A DNA stretch of 59,585 nucleotides from Gammaproteobacteria bacterium (GCA_009908845.1 JAAAOQ010000013.1:1-59585); one strand, 5' to 3'. Shown: positions 28,581 to 38,320, counted from the stretch's first letter. Numbers and translations are program-made. The notes: generated by a model not told the origin, from the letters alone.

Positions 28581-29675
28581 ATGATACTGAAGCTATTCCC
28601 TCAAGGCGCGCAGCGCTGTACCGACTCCGCCGCAGAGCCCCGGCTCGCCGCTTCCCGCCTGGCGCCCTGGGTGGTGCTCATTGCGGCCCTGCTGCTCTTG
28701 GCCAGCTGTGGCCGTGGCGGGGGACCAACCGTGCTCGGGCTGCGCGGCGCGACCATGGGGACGACCTACAGTGTGCAGATCGTCGAGCCGGCGACCGATC
28801 TCGATCGCGCCGCCTTGGCCGAGCGCATCGAGGCGCGGCTCGCGGCGATCAATGCGCAGATGTCGACCTATCAGCCCGACTCGGAGCTGTCGCGCTTCAA
28901 CGCAAGCCCCTCGACCGACTGGTGCCCGGTCTCAGAGGAGCTGGTCTCGGTGCTGAAGACGGCGCAGGGGGTCAGTCGGGCTAGCGGCGGTGCATTCGAT
29001 GTGACGGTGGGCCCTTTGGTGAATCTCTGGGGCTTCGGGCCGACCGTCAGCGCCGAGGCGCTGCCGACTGCGGGCGAGATCGCCGCGGCCCGGGCGCGGG
29101 TCGGCTGGCAGCAATTGCGGCTGCGGGAACAGCCGCCGGCGGTGCGCAAGACGCGCGCCGATCTCTCTGTCGATCTGTCGGCGATCGCGAAGGGTTATGC
29201 GGTTGATCGGATCGCCGAACTGCTCGAATCGGCGGACATCACCGACTATCTCGTCGAGATCGGCGGCGAATTGCGCGGGCGCGGCCGAAATGGCCGCGGC
29301 CAGCCCTGGCAGATCGCGATCGAGCGCCCCGAGACCGACAAGCGAGCGATCTTCCGCGTCGTGGCGCTGCGTGATCTGGGCATGGCCACCTCAGGCGACT
29401 ATCGCAACTTCTTCGAGGTCGAAGGCCGGCGCTACTCGCACACGATCGATCCGGCGACCGGGCGTCCGGTCGGCCATCAGCTGGCCTCGGTCACGGTGCT
29501 GGCCGAATCGACGATGCGCGCGGATGCCTGGGCGACCGCGCTGCTCGTGCTCGGGCCGGATCGGGGCATGGGTCTGGCTGAAGAACGAGGGTTGGCGGCT
29601 TTGTTCATCGAGCATGCCGGCGAGACCTTCGAGGCCCGGGCGAGCGATGCCTTCGACGCCTTGAATGCGGACTAA
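28581..29675 (+). CDS. apbE: FAD:protein FMN transferase (ApbE), lipoprotein
   Basis: Attaches FMN covalently to Thr in flavoproteins such as Rnf and Nqr subunits, acting outside the cytoplasmic membrane. The 364-residue product has a lipoprotein signal (LIAALLLLASCGRGG, lipobox LASC). Family motifs are RGATMGTTYSVQIV, GGAFDVTVGPLVNLWGFGP, DLSAIAKGYAVDRIAELL, GGELRGRGRN and YSHTIDPATGRPV. I chose ATG 28581; the frame is open 81 nt further upstream into the divergent DUF4407 start. No rnf or nqr genes are nearby, so the client is encoded elsewhere. Confidence 0.93.
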   Translation: MILKLFPQGAQRCTDSAAEPRLAASRLAPWVVLIAALLLLASCGRGGGPTVLGLRGATMGTTYSVQIVEPATDLDRAALAERIEARLAAINAQMSTYQPDSELSRFNASPSTDWCPVSEELVSVLKTAQGVSRASGGAFDVTVGPLVNLWGFGPTVSAEALPTAGEIAAARARVGWQQLRLREQPPAVRKTRADLSVDLSAIAKGYAVDRIAELLESADITDYLVEIGGELRGRGRNGRGQPWQIAIERPETDKRAIFRVVALRDLGMATSGDYRNFFEVEGRRYSHTIDPATGRPVGHQLASVTVLAESTMRADAWATALLVLGPDRGMGLAEERGLAALFIEHAGETFEARASDAFDALNAD

Positions 29676-29694
29676 GGACCGCTTAAGGGCCGCT

Positions 29695-29713
29695 GTCAAA
29701 ACGGCCGTTTGAC
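29695..29713. repeat. Short palindrome after apbE
   Basis: AAACGGCCGTTT is a perfect 12-bp palindrome inside GTCAAAACGGCCGTTTGAC, 20 nt after the apbE stop. It could be a weak terminator or protein site. The rest of the 29676-30048 gap shows no gene; a TATACA-like -10 lies near 30004-30009 ahead of the macroglobulin gene. Confidence 0.4.
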
Positions 29714-30048
29714 TTGCCCAAGCTCGGCGGACACCAGCCTTGCTGGCCGCAAATGACCAAAATGACCCGAAGAGATCCGGCTGATTGCCAGCTAGAACGT
29801 CGAGGTTGGTTCTTGCGTAGAGTGTTCAGCTTACCGGGAATCATGCGGGATTCATCGTCCAGGGCGGGACCCTGCCGTGGGCGGTTGTTGCGGGCGAGCG
29901 CTAGTGCGAAGCCGGACGACCCGGCCGATCTGCAAGCACAGCGCGCTGCCTAGCAAGGCGGAGCCGCGCCATCGCCGCTGTCGTCATCAGCATCCGCGCG
30001 CGGTATACACTTGCTCTTTACCTGCGATCACCAGTACCGGAGACGGCG

Positions 30049-33000
30049 ATGGGACAATCCTTGGACGGCTTGCGCCGGCTGACGCTTGGGTGGGTTTTGC
30101 CGCTGCTCTTGCTTGCCTTCTCTGCGGTGCTCGTTCTGGCTGCCGAGCCTCGCGAGCTGGTCATCATCAACGGCGCCGACTATTTCGGCGAGGACTACGA
30201 CACCCTGCAAGACGTCGGCCTCGACGACTGCCAGGCCGCCTGTCTGGCCGACAACCGTTGCCAGGCATTCACCTACAACCGCAATGCCGGCTGGTGCTTC
30301 CTCAAGGCCGATTTCGGTGAGCTGCGCGCCTTTGATGGCGCCATCTCCGGCTATATCCGGGGTGCCGCACCCGAGCGCGCTGACCGGCGCGCGGAGCGTC
30401 GTTCGGAGCTGGCGTTTCTGCCGAGCCGTTACCGGGACGAGGCCAATGCGCTGCGCCGACGGATCGCGCAGGCCGACGACAGCACCGATGCCGATGGCGG
30501 ACTCGATGCGATCATCGCCGACGCCCAGCGCGCGCTGAACGCGAACGACGCCCAAGACGCGGCTCGGGCCTATCGCGTCGCCGTTCGGTTGGCACCCGAC
30601 GACTACGGCCTCTGGATGCGGCTGGCCGAAGCCGCTGCGGCGGTCGAGACCAACGATTGGTCGCTGCGCCAGCGCTTCCGCGAGGAGGTGACCGCCGCGG
30701 CGATCAACGCCTATCTGAGCGCCACTGATCCTGGCCAGCAGGCGCGGGCGCTGGCGCGGATCGGACGCTCGCTCGAGGCGCGCTCGGCCTGGCGCGAGGC
30801 CATACGGGCCGCGCGTGCGTCGCTGGCACTGGTCAATGATACGGCGCTGCAGTCCCACCTGGACCAGCTCGTCGCACAGCACGGCTTCCGCGTCGTCGAC
30901 CACAGCGTTTCTTCGGATGCGCGTGACCCGCGCATCTGCATCCGCTTCTCCGATCCATTGGCCCGCGACGGCGTCGTGCTCGCGGACTACATCGAGCTCG
31001 ATGCGGCCGGGCTCGCGATCGAGCCGGAGGCCGAGCAGATCTGCATCGACGGTGTCGCGCACGGCGAGCGCTATCGGATCGAGGTGCGCGAGGGTCTGCC
31101 ATCCAACGCTGGCGAGCGCCTCGCCAAGTCGGTCGAGCTCAAGGTCTATGTGCGCGATCGCTCGCCCTCGGTGCGCTTCCCGGGTCGTGCCTATGTGCTG
31201 CCGAGCGGCGGCGATGCGGCGCTGCCGGTGGTCACGGTCAACACCGATCTGCTCGAGGCAGCGCTCTATCGGGTCGGCGATCGCGCCCTCGGCGGCTTCG
31301 CGGCCGACGACGAGCTGCTCGCGCAGCTCAACGAGTACGAGATCGAGGCGCTGCAAGAGCGGCGCGGCGAGCGACTCTGGAAGGGGCAGATCGAGACCCG
31401 CTCCGAGCTCAACCGTGAGGTCACGACGGCGATCCCGATCGCAGAGCTGATCGCCGAGATCGATCCTCGTCACGGCGATGCGAGCAGCACGCCGACAAGC
31501 CAGGCCGATGCGACCCAGACCGATGCGACCCAGACCGATGCGACCCAGACCGATGCGACGAGCGCGTCGGCAGGCCAGGACGATGGCTCTGCAATCCGGG
31601 CGAGCGAGCAGCCGAGCCGGGCCAGCATGGCCGCACCGTCGCCGGGCGCGCAAGCGACTCAGGCCGATACGACCGCACGCCAGCCTGATGCGCCAGCGCC
31701 TAGTCTCGCCCCGGGCGCCTATATCCTCACCGCGCGGCCGGCCGATGCGCTCAAGACCGATGGTCTGGCGACCCAATGGTTCGTCGTCTCCGATCTCGGG
31801 CTGACGGCGCTCTCCGCCGACGATGGCCTGCACGCGTTCGTGCGCTCGCTCTCCAGCGCCGAGCCGCTCGCCGATGTCCGGCTGCAGCTGCTGGCGCTGA
31901 ACCAGCAGGTGCTCGGCGAGGCGCGCACCGATGCGCAGGGCCATGCGCGCTTCGACCCCGGCCTGCTGCGCGGCGAGGGAGGCAACCGGCCCGCCCTGCT
32001 GAGCGCCGAAGGCGCGCAGGGCGACTTTGGCTTCCTCGACCTGCAGGCGAGCCCGTTCGATCTGAGCGACCGTGGCGTGCAGGGTCGGTCAGCGCCGAAG
32101 CCGATCGACAGCTATCTGGTCAGCGAGCGCGGTATCTATCGGCCCGGCGAAACAGTGACCTTGACCGCGCTGACGCGCGATCCGCGCGCCGGCGCGCTGA
32201 CCGGCGTGCCGCTGACCTTCGTGCTCGAACGGCCCGATGGCGTCGAGTTCCGCCGCGAGCAGGTCCCGGATCAGGGATTCGGCGGCCACCTGCTGCGCGT
32301 GCCGCTGCTCGACGACGCAATGCGCGGTACCTGGCAGGCCGAGGTGTTTGCCGACCCGCAGGCCGAGGCCCTGGCCCAGACCCAGTTCCTGGTCGAGGAC
32401 TTCGAGCCCGAGCGGCTCGATTTCACTGTCGAGTCCGCTGCCAAGACCCTGGACCCCGCATCGCCGCCGCGTTTGACGATCGACGCGCGCTATCTCTACG
32501 GTGCGCCGGCGGCTGGCCTCGAGGTCGAGGGCAGCACCCGCGTGAGCCTGGCCGATGGCCTCGAGGACTGGCCGGGCTGGCAGTTCGGCCTCGCCGATGA
32601 TGAGGTCCATGATCGAACCGCACCGCTGCCGGGTACCGAGACTGGCGCCGACGGCAAGGCGCAGGTTGGCATCGAGCTGCCAACGCTGGCCGCGAGCAGT
32701 CGGCCGCTCAAGGCGCAGATCAATGTGCAGGTGCTCGACGGCGGCGGGCGCCCGGTGGAGCGCGAGCTCAGCCTGCCGATTGCCGACCCGCGCCCGCGGA
32801 TCGGCATTAGACCGCTGTTCGACGGTGCCGTCGAGCAGGGGGCCAATGCCCGTTTCGAGGTCATGGCGCTGGACGGGGACGGCCAACCGGCTCAGGCCTC
32901 GGACCTGCGCTGGACCCTGTCCAAGGTCCAGACCTCCTATCAGTGGTATCAGACCGACGGCGACTGGCGCTATGAGCCGATCGTGAGCCGCACCCGGGTC

Positions 33001-35970
33001 GCGAGCGGCGAGCTCGCGATCGAGGCTGAGGGTAATGGCGCTGAGGGTGATAGCGCTGGGGGTGATAGCGCTGGCGACCCCGTTTCTGGGCACGGGGCCG
33101 GGGATAGCGGCGTTGGGGACAGCGGCGTTGGCGTCGACGGCATGGGGCCGCTCACGAAAACGCTCGAGGCGGCGGTCGATTGGGGCGCGTACGAGCTGCG
33201 GGTCGAGGGGGGCGCAGAATCAGAAGCTGGCTCGGGGGCTGGCTCAGGGAGCGACCCCAACCTTGTACCGGCAAGTGTCGGCTTCGAGGCCGGCTGGTAC
33301 GTCGCGCCGAAGGCGTTCGATACCCCGGATGGGCTCAAGGTCTCGCTCGACAAGCCCGAGTACCGGATCGGTGAGCAGGCGCGGGTGCGGCTCGAGCCGC
33401 GCTTCCCGGGCCTGGCGCTGGTGATGGTGATCAGCAGCGACGGCCTGGTCAGCATGCACCCGGCCGAGGTCCCGGAGGGCGGTGCGACGGTCGAGTTGCC
33501 GGTCACCGCCGACTGGGGGCCGGGCGTCTATGTCACCGCGATGCTCTATCGCGGGATGGACCTGGCCGCGCGGCGGATGCCGCGGCGCGCGATCGGGCTG
33601 CACTGGGCCGGTGTCGACCCGGAAGAGCGGCGTTTGGCGGTCGTGATCGATGCCCCCGAGCGCACAAGACCACGCGCGCCGCTCGAGGTGGGCCTCAGGC
33701 TGACCAATCTCGCTCCGGGTGAAACGGCCTATGCCACCCTGGCCGCGGTCGATGTCGGTATCCTCAATCTGACCGGCTTCGAGCCCTGGTCGCCGGTGGG
33801 CTGGTACTTCGGCCAGCGTCGGCTCGGTGCAGCCTTGCACGATCTCTACGGCCGGCTGATCGACCGTATGCAGGGCGAGCCGGGCCGGCTGCGCACCGGC
33901 AGCGGCGCCCGGCAGCTGATGAGCTTCGAGGGACCGCCGCCGAGCGAGGCCCTGGTTGCCTTCCAGAGCGAGATCCTCGAGATCGATGCGAACGGCCAGG
34001 CTCAGGCGAGCTTCGATCTGCCCGACTTCAATGGTCAGGTGCAACTGATGGCGATGGCCTGGTCCGCCGACGGCGTTGGCCAGGCTACCAAGCAGATGCT
34101 GGTACGCGACCCGATCGTCGTCAGTGCGGCGATGCCGCGCTTCCTGGCGCCGGGCGACCGCTCGCGCATCCTGGTCGAGCTCGCCCATGTCGAGGGACCG
34201 GCCGGCACGGTCGAGGTCTCGCTGACCAGTAACGGCGAAGGGCTGGCGATCGACAACGACGGCACTCCGCTACTGGTCGAGCTTGCGGAGCGGGGCCGCG
34301 TCCGGCTCGAATACCCGGTCACGGCGACCCGGCTCGGCGACAACGAGCTGCTGATCCGGCTGGTCACCCCGGCCGGCGACGAGCTGACCAAGACCCTGCA
34401 GCTCGGGGTGCGGGCGCTCGAGCCGCCGGTTCGACGGACCACGACGGCCCGGCTTGAGCCGGGGGCCGATGCGCTGGCGCCGAGCTCGATGCTGAACGAT
34501 GTCGAAGGGACCGACTTCGTCCCCGGGACCGGCCACTGGCTGGTCTCGGTCAGCGGCGCCGCGGGCATCGACGTGCCTGGCCTGCTTTGGGCGCTGGATC
34601 GTTATCCTTACGGCTGCGTCGAGCAGCGCACGAGCCGCGCGCTGCCGTTGCTGTACCTGGATCAGGTTGCCGTCGCGGCTGGGCTGCCGGCCGATCAGAC
34701 CGCTGCGAAAAGGGTGCGCGAGACGATCGCGCAGGTACTCGCCCACCAGGCGTCGAATGGCGGTTTCGGGCTCTGGTCGCCCGCACCCGGCGATCTCTGG
34801 CTCGATGCCTATGTCACCGATTTCCTGAGCCGGGCGCGCGAGCAGGGTTATACGGTGCCCGTGCCGGCCTTCGACAACGCGCTGGATAACCTGCGCAACC
34901 AGCTCAGCTACGCGTCCGATTTCGATCAGGGCGGCGAAGGGATCGCCTATGGGCTCTATGTGCTGGCCCGCCATCAGCGCGTCCCGGTTGGCGACCTGCG
35001 CTACTACCTGGAGACCAAGCTCGACGCCTTCGCGACGCCGATGGCACGCGCCCAGCTCGGTGCGGCGCTGGCGTTGTACGGCGAGCGCGAGCGCGCCGCG
35101 ATCGCGCTGCGCTCCGCTTTGGATCGGTGGAATGACGGTCCCGATGCCAACGGTTGGCGCGACGACTTCGGCTCACACCTGCGCGACGGCGCGGCGCTGC
35201 TCGCGTTCGCGGCCGAGGCGAACCTCGGCGCGATCAACCTGCGCGCCCTTGGCGAGCGGCTGGCGCAGAAATGGTCCGCGCTCGAGTACCCGAGCACCCA
35301 GGAGCAGGTCTGGATGCTGCTCGCCGCCCACGCCCTGATGGATGGTGGCGCCAAGCCCCGGCTCCGTGTCGGCGGTGAGCCGGTCGGCGGCGCCTTCTTC
35401 CGCCGCTACGATTCGAGCCAGCGCGACGCCTTCGCGGCGCTCGCGATCGCCAATGCGGGCGAGCGGCCGCTGACGGCATCGGTCACCGCGGGCGGCGTGC
35501 CGCAGACAAAGCCGCCGGCATCTGCGCGCGGTTACGAAATCGAACGCGCCTACTACGATCTCGACGGCCGTCGGGTCGATCCGACCCAGGTCCAGCAAGG
35601 CGCGCGGCTGGTAGTGCTGGTCACGGTCACCGCCGATCGCCGTCGCGCCGCTCGGCTGATCGTCAACGATCCGCTGCCGGCCGGCCTCGAGATCGACAAT
35701 CCGCACCTGCTCCAGTCCGGCTCAGTCGAGGGGCTGCCCTGGCTGAATCGGGTCACCGAGCCGGTGCATACCGCCTTTGGCGCCGATCGTTTCGTTGCGG
35801 CCGTCAATCGCGAGCGGCGCGATCCGTCGAGCTTCCAGCTCGCCTATGTGGTGCGGGCGGTCTCGCCGGGCGAATTCCATCATCCGGCCGCCGCGGTCGA
35901 GGCGATGTATCAGCCGCAGCTCCGGGGGCGGACGGCGTCTGGCTCGGTGCTGATCCGAGCGGCAGAATGA
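30049..35970 (+). CDS. Bacterial alpha-2-macroglobulin with N-terminal PAN domain and thioester
   Basis: 1973-residue secreted or periplasmic protease-trap protein. A signal peptide (hydrophobic residues 15-31, LVLAAEP) lacks a lipobox, unlike E. coli YfhM. Residues 32-105 form a PAN/apple domain with paired Cys (DDCQAACLADNRCQAFTYN, GWCFLKADF). Macroglobulin domains follow; SERGIYRPGETVTLTALTRD near residue 690 is the typical MG start. The thioester motif is intact: YPYGCVEQ with Cys1523. Low-complexity inserts occur at about 483-560 (DATQT repeats) and 1000-1060 (SAGD/GVGD repeats). The usual partner pbpC is absent; an LptF-like permease follows. Confidence 0.93.
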   Translation: MGQSLDGLRRLTLGWVLPLLLLAFSAVLVLAAEPRELVIINGADYFGEDYDTLQDVGLDDCQAACLADNRCQAFTYNRNAGWCFLKADFGELRAFDGAISGYIRGAAPERADRRAERRSELAFLPSRYRDEANALRRRIAQADDSTDADGGLDAIIADAQRALNANDAQDAARAYRVAVRLAPDDYGLWMRLAEAAAAVETNDWSLRQRFREEVTAAAINAYLSATDPGQQARALARIGRSLEARSAWREAIRAARASLALVNDTALQSHLDQLVAQHGFRVVDHSVSSDARDPRICIRFSDPLARDGVVLADYIELDAAGLAIEPEAEQICIDGVAHGERYRIEVREGLPSNAGERLAKSVELKVYVRDRSPSVRFPGRAYVLPSGGDAALPVVTVNTDLLEAALYRVGDRALGGFAADDELLAQLNEYEIEALQERRGERLWKGQIETRSELNREVTTAIPIAELIAEIDPRHGDASSTPTSQADATQTDATQTDATQTDATSASAGQDDGSAIRASEQPSRASMAAPSPGAQATQADTTARQPDAPAPSLAPGAYILTARPADALKTDGLATQWFVVSDLGLTALSADDGLHAFVRSLSSAEPLADVRLQLLALNQQVLGEARTDAQGHARFDPGLLRGEGGNRPALLSAEGAQGDFGFLDLQASPFDLSDRGVQGRSAPKPIDSYLVSERGIYRPGETVTLTALTRDPRAGALTGVPLTFVLERPDGVEFRREQVPDQGFGGHLLRVPLLDDAMRGTWQAEVFADPQAEALAQTQFLVEDFEPERLDFTVESAAKTLDPASPPRLTIDARYLYGAPAAGLEVEGSTRVSLADGLEDWPGWQFGLADDEVHDRTAPLPGTETGADGKAQVGIELPTLAASSRPLKAQINVQVLDGGGRPVERELSLPIADPRPRIGIRPLFDGAVEQGANARFEVMALDGDGQPAQASDLRWTLSKVQTSYQWYQTDGDWRYEPIVSRTRVASGELAIEAEGNGAEGDSAGGDSAGDPVSGHGAGDSGVGDSGVGVDGMGPLTKTLEAAVDWGAYELRVEGGAESEAGSGAGSGSDPNLVPASVGFEAGWYVAPKAFDTPDGLKVSLDKPEYRIGEQARVRLEPRFPGLALVMVISSDGLVSMHPAEVPEGGATVELPVTADWGPGVYVTAMLYRGMDLAARRMPRRAIGLHWAGVDPEERRLAVVIDAPERTRPRAPLEVGLRLTNLAPGETAYATLAAVDVGILNLTGFEPWSPVGWYFGQRRLGAALHDLYGRLIDRMQGEPGRLRTGSGARQLMSFEGPPPSEALVAFQSEILEIDANGQAQASFDLPDFNGQVQLMAMAWSADGVGQATKQMLVRDPIVVSAAMPRFLAPGDRSRILVELAHVEGPAGTVEVSLTSNGEGLAIDNDGTPLLVELAERGRVRLEYPVTATRLGDNELLIRLVTPAGDELTKTLQLGVRALEPPVRRTTTARLEPGADALAPSSMLNDVEGTDFVPGTGHWLVSVSGAAGIDVPGLLWALDRYPYGCVEQRTSRALPLLYLDQVAVAAGLPADQTAAKRVRETIAQVLAHQASNGGFGLWSPAPGDLWLDAYVTDFLSRAREQGYTVPVPAFDNALDNLRNQLSYASDFDQGGEGIAYGLYVLARHQRVPVGDLRYYLETKLDAFATPMARAQLGAALALYGERERAAIALRSALDRWNDGPDANGWRDDFGSHLRDGAALLAFAAEANLGAINLRALGERLAQKWSALEYPSTQEQVWMLLAAHALMDGGAKPRLRVGGEPVGGAFFRRYDSSQRDAFAALAIANAGERPLTASVTAGGVPQTKPPASARGYEIERAYYDLDGRRVDPTQVQQGARLVVLVTVTADRRRAARLIVNDPLPAGLEIDNPHLLQSGSVEGLPWLNRVTEPVHTAFGADRFVAAVNRERRDPSSFQLAYVVRAVSPGEFHHPAAAVEAMYQPQLRGRTASGSVLIRAAE
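31502..31561 (+). repeat. 15-bp tandem repeats inside the macroglobulin gene
   Basis: GATGCGACCCAGACC recurs about four times and encodes D-A-T-Q-T units in a flexible linker between macroglobulin domains. Such in-frame repeats can change copy number. A second degenerate tandem array lies at about 33036-33140. Confidence 0.8.
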
Positions 35971-36097
35971 ATGTGTTGGCTTCCAGGCCACGGGGGGCGT
36001 TTGGTCCTCAGCGCGCGCTTGGGCTGTGCGATGAAGGCGGCGGCCGGGCGCCGCCCGGCTGGGTGGCGCTATCAGTGGTCAGCGGTCGGAGGCGTCC

Positions 36098-37216
36098 GTG
36101 CTGAGCGTCGCCGATCGCTACCTGCTGGCGGAGATTAGCAAGGTCTTTGCTGCGATCATGCTGACCTTGCTGATGGTGATGGTCAGCATGCTGCTGCTGC
36201 GCACGCTCGAGGAGGTCAACGTTGGTGCCCTCAGCAACGATGCGGTGCTGCGCTACCTCGGGCTGCAGATCCTCCGCGATACGGCGAGCCTGCTGCCGCC
36301 GGCGTTCTTCATCGCGGTGCTGGTCACCCTCGGGCGCCTCGCTCGCGACAGCGAGCTGATCGCGTTCGGTGCCTGTGGCTTCGGCCCAGTGCGGCTCTAC
36401 CGATCGCTACTGTTGTTCGCGGTCCCGCTTTCGCTCGTGACCGGCTGGTTCGCGTTGGTCGGTCAGCCCTATGCATCGCTGCAGGTCCAGATCATCGAGG
36501 ATGCTCAGGACCAACGTTCGACACAGGTCGCCGGCCTCCGCGCCGGTCGCTTCTATCAACAGGATGGAGGCCGCATCACCTTCTACGCCGCTGAGATCGA
36601 CGAAGCGAACCGCTTTCGCGGCATCTTCCTGCAGGACAGGCGCGCCGAGCAGCCGCGACTGATCGTTGCCGACAGCGGCACTTACCAACGCGACCGCGAA
36701 ACCGGTGAGCAGCGCGTGGTGCTTGAATCGGGGCGCCGCTACGACGGCACGCCCGGGAGAGCGGATTACCGGCTAGCGCACTTTGATCGCTATACCTACT
36801 TTCTCGACAACGACGGGGGCAGCGAGATCGAGCGCCGCCGGCGCGCAGCGATGCCGACGCGGGCTCTGGTCGGCGCCGAGTCGCTCGCGGAGCGCGCTGA
36901 GCTCAGCCATCGTCTTGCGGCGCCGCTCGCCATCTATGCATTGGCCCTCCTTGCGATCCCGCTCACGACCCTGTCGCCGCGTCAGCGGGGAACGGCTCGA
37001 CTCCTGCTGGCCTTCCTTACCTACTTCGCCTTCTTCAATCTGCAACGTTTGGCTGAGAATTGGTTTCAGACCGGACTGACGCCAGCCTGGATGGGGATGC
37101 TCTGGTACCAAGCAGCAATCCTCTTGATGGTCTATCTGAGCCTGGCGCCAGGCTCGTTCTGGTTTAGGCAGGCCACTGATGCGATTCGTGGCTGGTACCG
37201 CAGCCGAAAACGCTGA
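36098..37216 (+). CDS. lptF: LptF/LptG family permease (LptF-like)
   Basis: 372-residue inner-membrane protein of the LPS export transporter family (YjgP/YjgQ). It has two or three helices at the N-terminus (VFAAIMLTLLMVMVSMLLLRTLEE, ILRDTASLLPPAFFIAVLVTLGRLARDSEL) and the conserved ELIAFGACGFGPVRLYRSLL. A central periplasmic jellyroll-like domain (about residues 130-260) follows, then three C-terminal helices. GTG start with CGGAGG 6 nt before it. The usual neighbour lptG is not adjacent: the minus-strand genes beyond are unrelated. Assignment as LptF rather than LptG is by resemblance only. Confidence 0.88.
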   Translation: MLSVADRYLLAEISKVFAAIMLTLLMVMVSMLLLRTLEEVNVGALSNDAVLRYLGLQILRDTASLLPPAFFIAVLVTLGRLARDSELIAFGACGFGPVRLYRSLLLFAVPLSLVTGWFALVGQPYASLQVQIIEDAQDQRSTQVAGLRAGRFYQQDGGRITFYAAEIDEANRFRGIFLQDRRAEQPRLIVADSGTYQRDRETGEQRVVLESGRRYDGTPGRADYRLAHFDRYTYFLDNDGGSEIERRRRAAMPTRALVGAESLAERAELSHRLAAPLAIYALALLAIPLTTLSPRQRGTARLLLAFLTYFAFFNLQRLAENWFQTGLTPAWMGMLWYQAAILLMVYLSLAPGSFWFRQATDAIRGWYRSRKR

Positions 37217-37336
37217 ACTGGCCAAGACTGCAGCGTCCGGCAACAGCGCATGGCCCCTTGGTACCCGCCCAGCGCTAGATTCTGCTGGGAGGGGTTACGT
37301 TGTGCCTGCCAGTGCGATCCCTTTCGGAGTCGCTTG

Positions 37337-37381
37337 CCGATGACCGTGGGGCCGATGACCGTGGGACGGATGACCGTGGCG
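37337..37381. repeat. Three-copy 15-bp tandem repeat
   Basis: CCGATGACCGTGGGG, CCGATGACCGTGGGA and CGGATGACCGTGGCG are adjacent in the 250-nt gap after lptF. No convincing gene covers them. Confidence 0.8.
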
Positions 37382-37464
37382 AGAGCCTCGCTGACGTTCA
37401 TGGCACGGCGTGCCACCCCGGACGATGAATGCCGCGTGGTTCACGGTAACCGCCGTATTGGGCT

Positions 37465-37755
37465 TCAGTTCAGCCGTTCCTCCTGAAGCCGAACATCGAG
37501 CAGGTTGAGCCTGAGCGTCTCTCCGCTCAATGCGGAGACCTCAACCTTGGCTGCATGTACAGCGGTCGCGATGCTGAGCGCTTGCACGATATCGCGACCA
37601 CTGATGGTACCGCCCGCAGCCAGGTCGTCGACTCCGGTCAAGATGTTCTGGACCAAACTTGCGACCGCCTCACCGTCATCGGTCTCCTCGTGCAGCGGGA
37701 GGTCGAGGTCGATACTCTGAAAAGGCGCTGGACTCCAATATTCGAAGTGATTCAT
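37465..37755 (-). CDS. Small hypothetical protein, second gene of a MerR-linked pair
   Basis: 96 residues (MNHFEYWSPAPFQSIDLDLP...), acidic, with a helical core AVASLVQNILTGVDDLAAGGTISGRDIVQALSIATAVHAAKVEVSALSG and no signal or membrane segment. AGAGG lies 9 nt before the ATG. The family is not recognised. It starts 105 nt after the exported-protein gene on the same strand and is probably cotranscribed with it from the promoter region shared with the divergent MerR gene. Confidence 0.65.
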   Translation of the reverse strand: MNHFEYWSPAPFQSIDLDLPLHEETDDGEAVASLVQNILTGVDDLAAGGTISGRDIVQALSIATAVHAAKVEVSALSGETLRLNLLDVRLQEERLN

Positions 37756-37860
37756 GACGTTCTACCTCTTTGGCTGGGCGGCTTGTCGGGCAGCTGGTTA
37801 TCGTCGGGCTGGTTGGGGTGCGCTTTGGGGTGCGCTCGGCCTCGCCTCATCATGCGATCT

Positions 37861-38262
37861 TCAGTCCGCGGGGCAGGACGGATCAGGCATGGAGTTGAGC
37901 GCGACCGCTGGCGCATCGGAGGGGGTTCTCGGGACGATCTGATATTGAGCGACACGGTCGCGGAGGGCGGCCTCTGAAAGCCGTCCGTGTTGCTGATCCT
38001 CGATCCTGCCTAGGGTGGGCTGTGCGGACGGTGACGACCGAATCGGGGCTGATGCCCAGGGGGCCGCCGCCTGGCGGGCAGCAGCCAGTAAGTTAAGACT
38101 GGATGCCTGACCCCCTGATGCGAGGTGGGAGTGAAGGGCATCGCGTGTGCATCCTGGCTGGCCCGCGCCGGTCGTTCCGGATGGGAGCCAGAGGGCGAGG
38201 CCGGTGATCAGGGCCGGCAGGCCTCGGCGGACCGCGATCAGCCTCTGCGAAGTCACGAGCAT
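37861..38262 (-). CDS. Small exported hypothetical protein, divergent from MerR regulator
   Basis: 133 residues, with a likely signal peptide (basic start, hydrophobic LPALITGLALWLPSG, cleavage near residue 33). The mature part is Ala/Ser/Pro-rich with two Cys (QPGCTRDAL and the C-terminal DPSCPAD) and no recognised domain. GGAGGAG lies about 7 nt upstream of the ATG, which supports a real gene. An operator-like TGAACAAAA site in its upstream region repeats one at the MerR promoter, so regulation by that protein is likely. Confidence 0.65.
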   Translation of the reverse strand: MLVTSQRLIAVRRGLPALITGLALWLPSGTTGAGQPGCTRDALHSHLASGGQASSLNLLAAARQAAAPWASAPIRSSPSAQPTLGRIEDQQHGRLSEAALRDRVAQYQIVPRTPSDAPAVALNSMPDPSCPAD

Positions 38263-38297
38263 CGTGCGTCTCCTCCCCGCCGGTTACGGGGTGTTGT

Positions 38298-38320
38298 CAG
38301 GTTCTGCCTGAACAAAACTT
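38298..38320. promoter_or_regulatory. Candidate MerR operator, distal site
   Basis: GTTC-N5-GAAC (38301-38313) runs into TGAACAAAA (38309-38317), the same nine bases as the half-site at 38481-38489. It lies about 40-60 nt upstream of the minus-strand exported-protein gene. Confidence 0.45.

Noticed and set aside
31500-31562. Short repeats resembling a CRISPR-like array
   Set aside because: Units are contiguous, in frame and without spacers; they encode a DATQT linker.
30028-31944. 638-codon ORF on the minus strand
   Set aside because: It is antisense to the macroglobulin gene, which has a signal peptide, PAN domain and thioester. Long antisense frames are expected in GC-rich DNA, and its translation is Arg/Leu/Gly-biased without any domain.
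32089-34188. Two minus-strand ORFs of 334 and 314 codons
   Set aside because: Both are antisense to the macroglobulin gene and show no domain or ribosome site.
37250-37486. 78-codon plus-strand ORF over the tandem repeat
   Set aside because: No ribosome site, no conserved features, and its end overlaps the better supported minus-strand gene at 37465.
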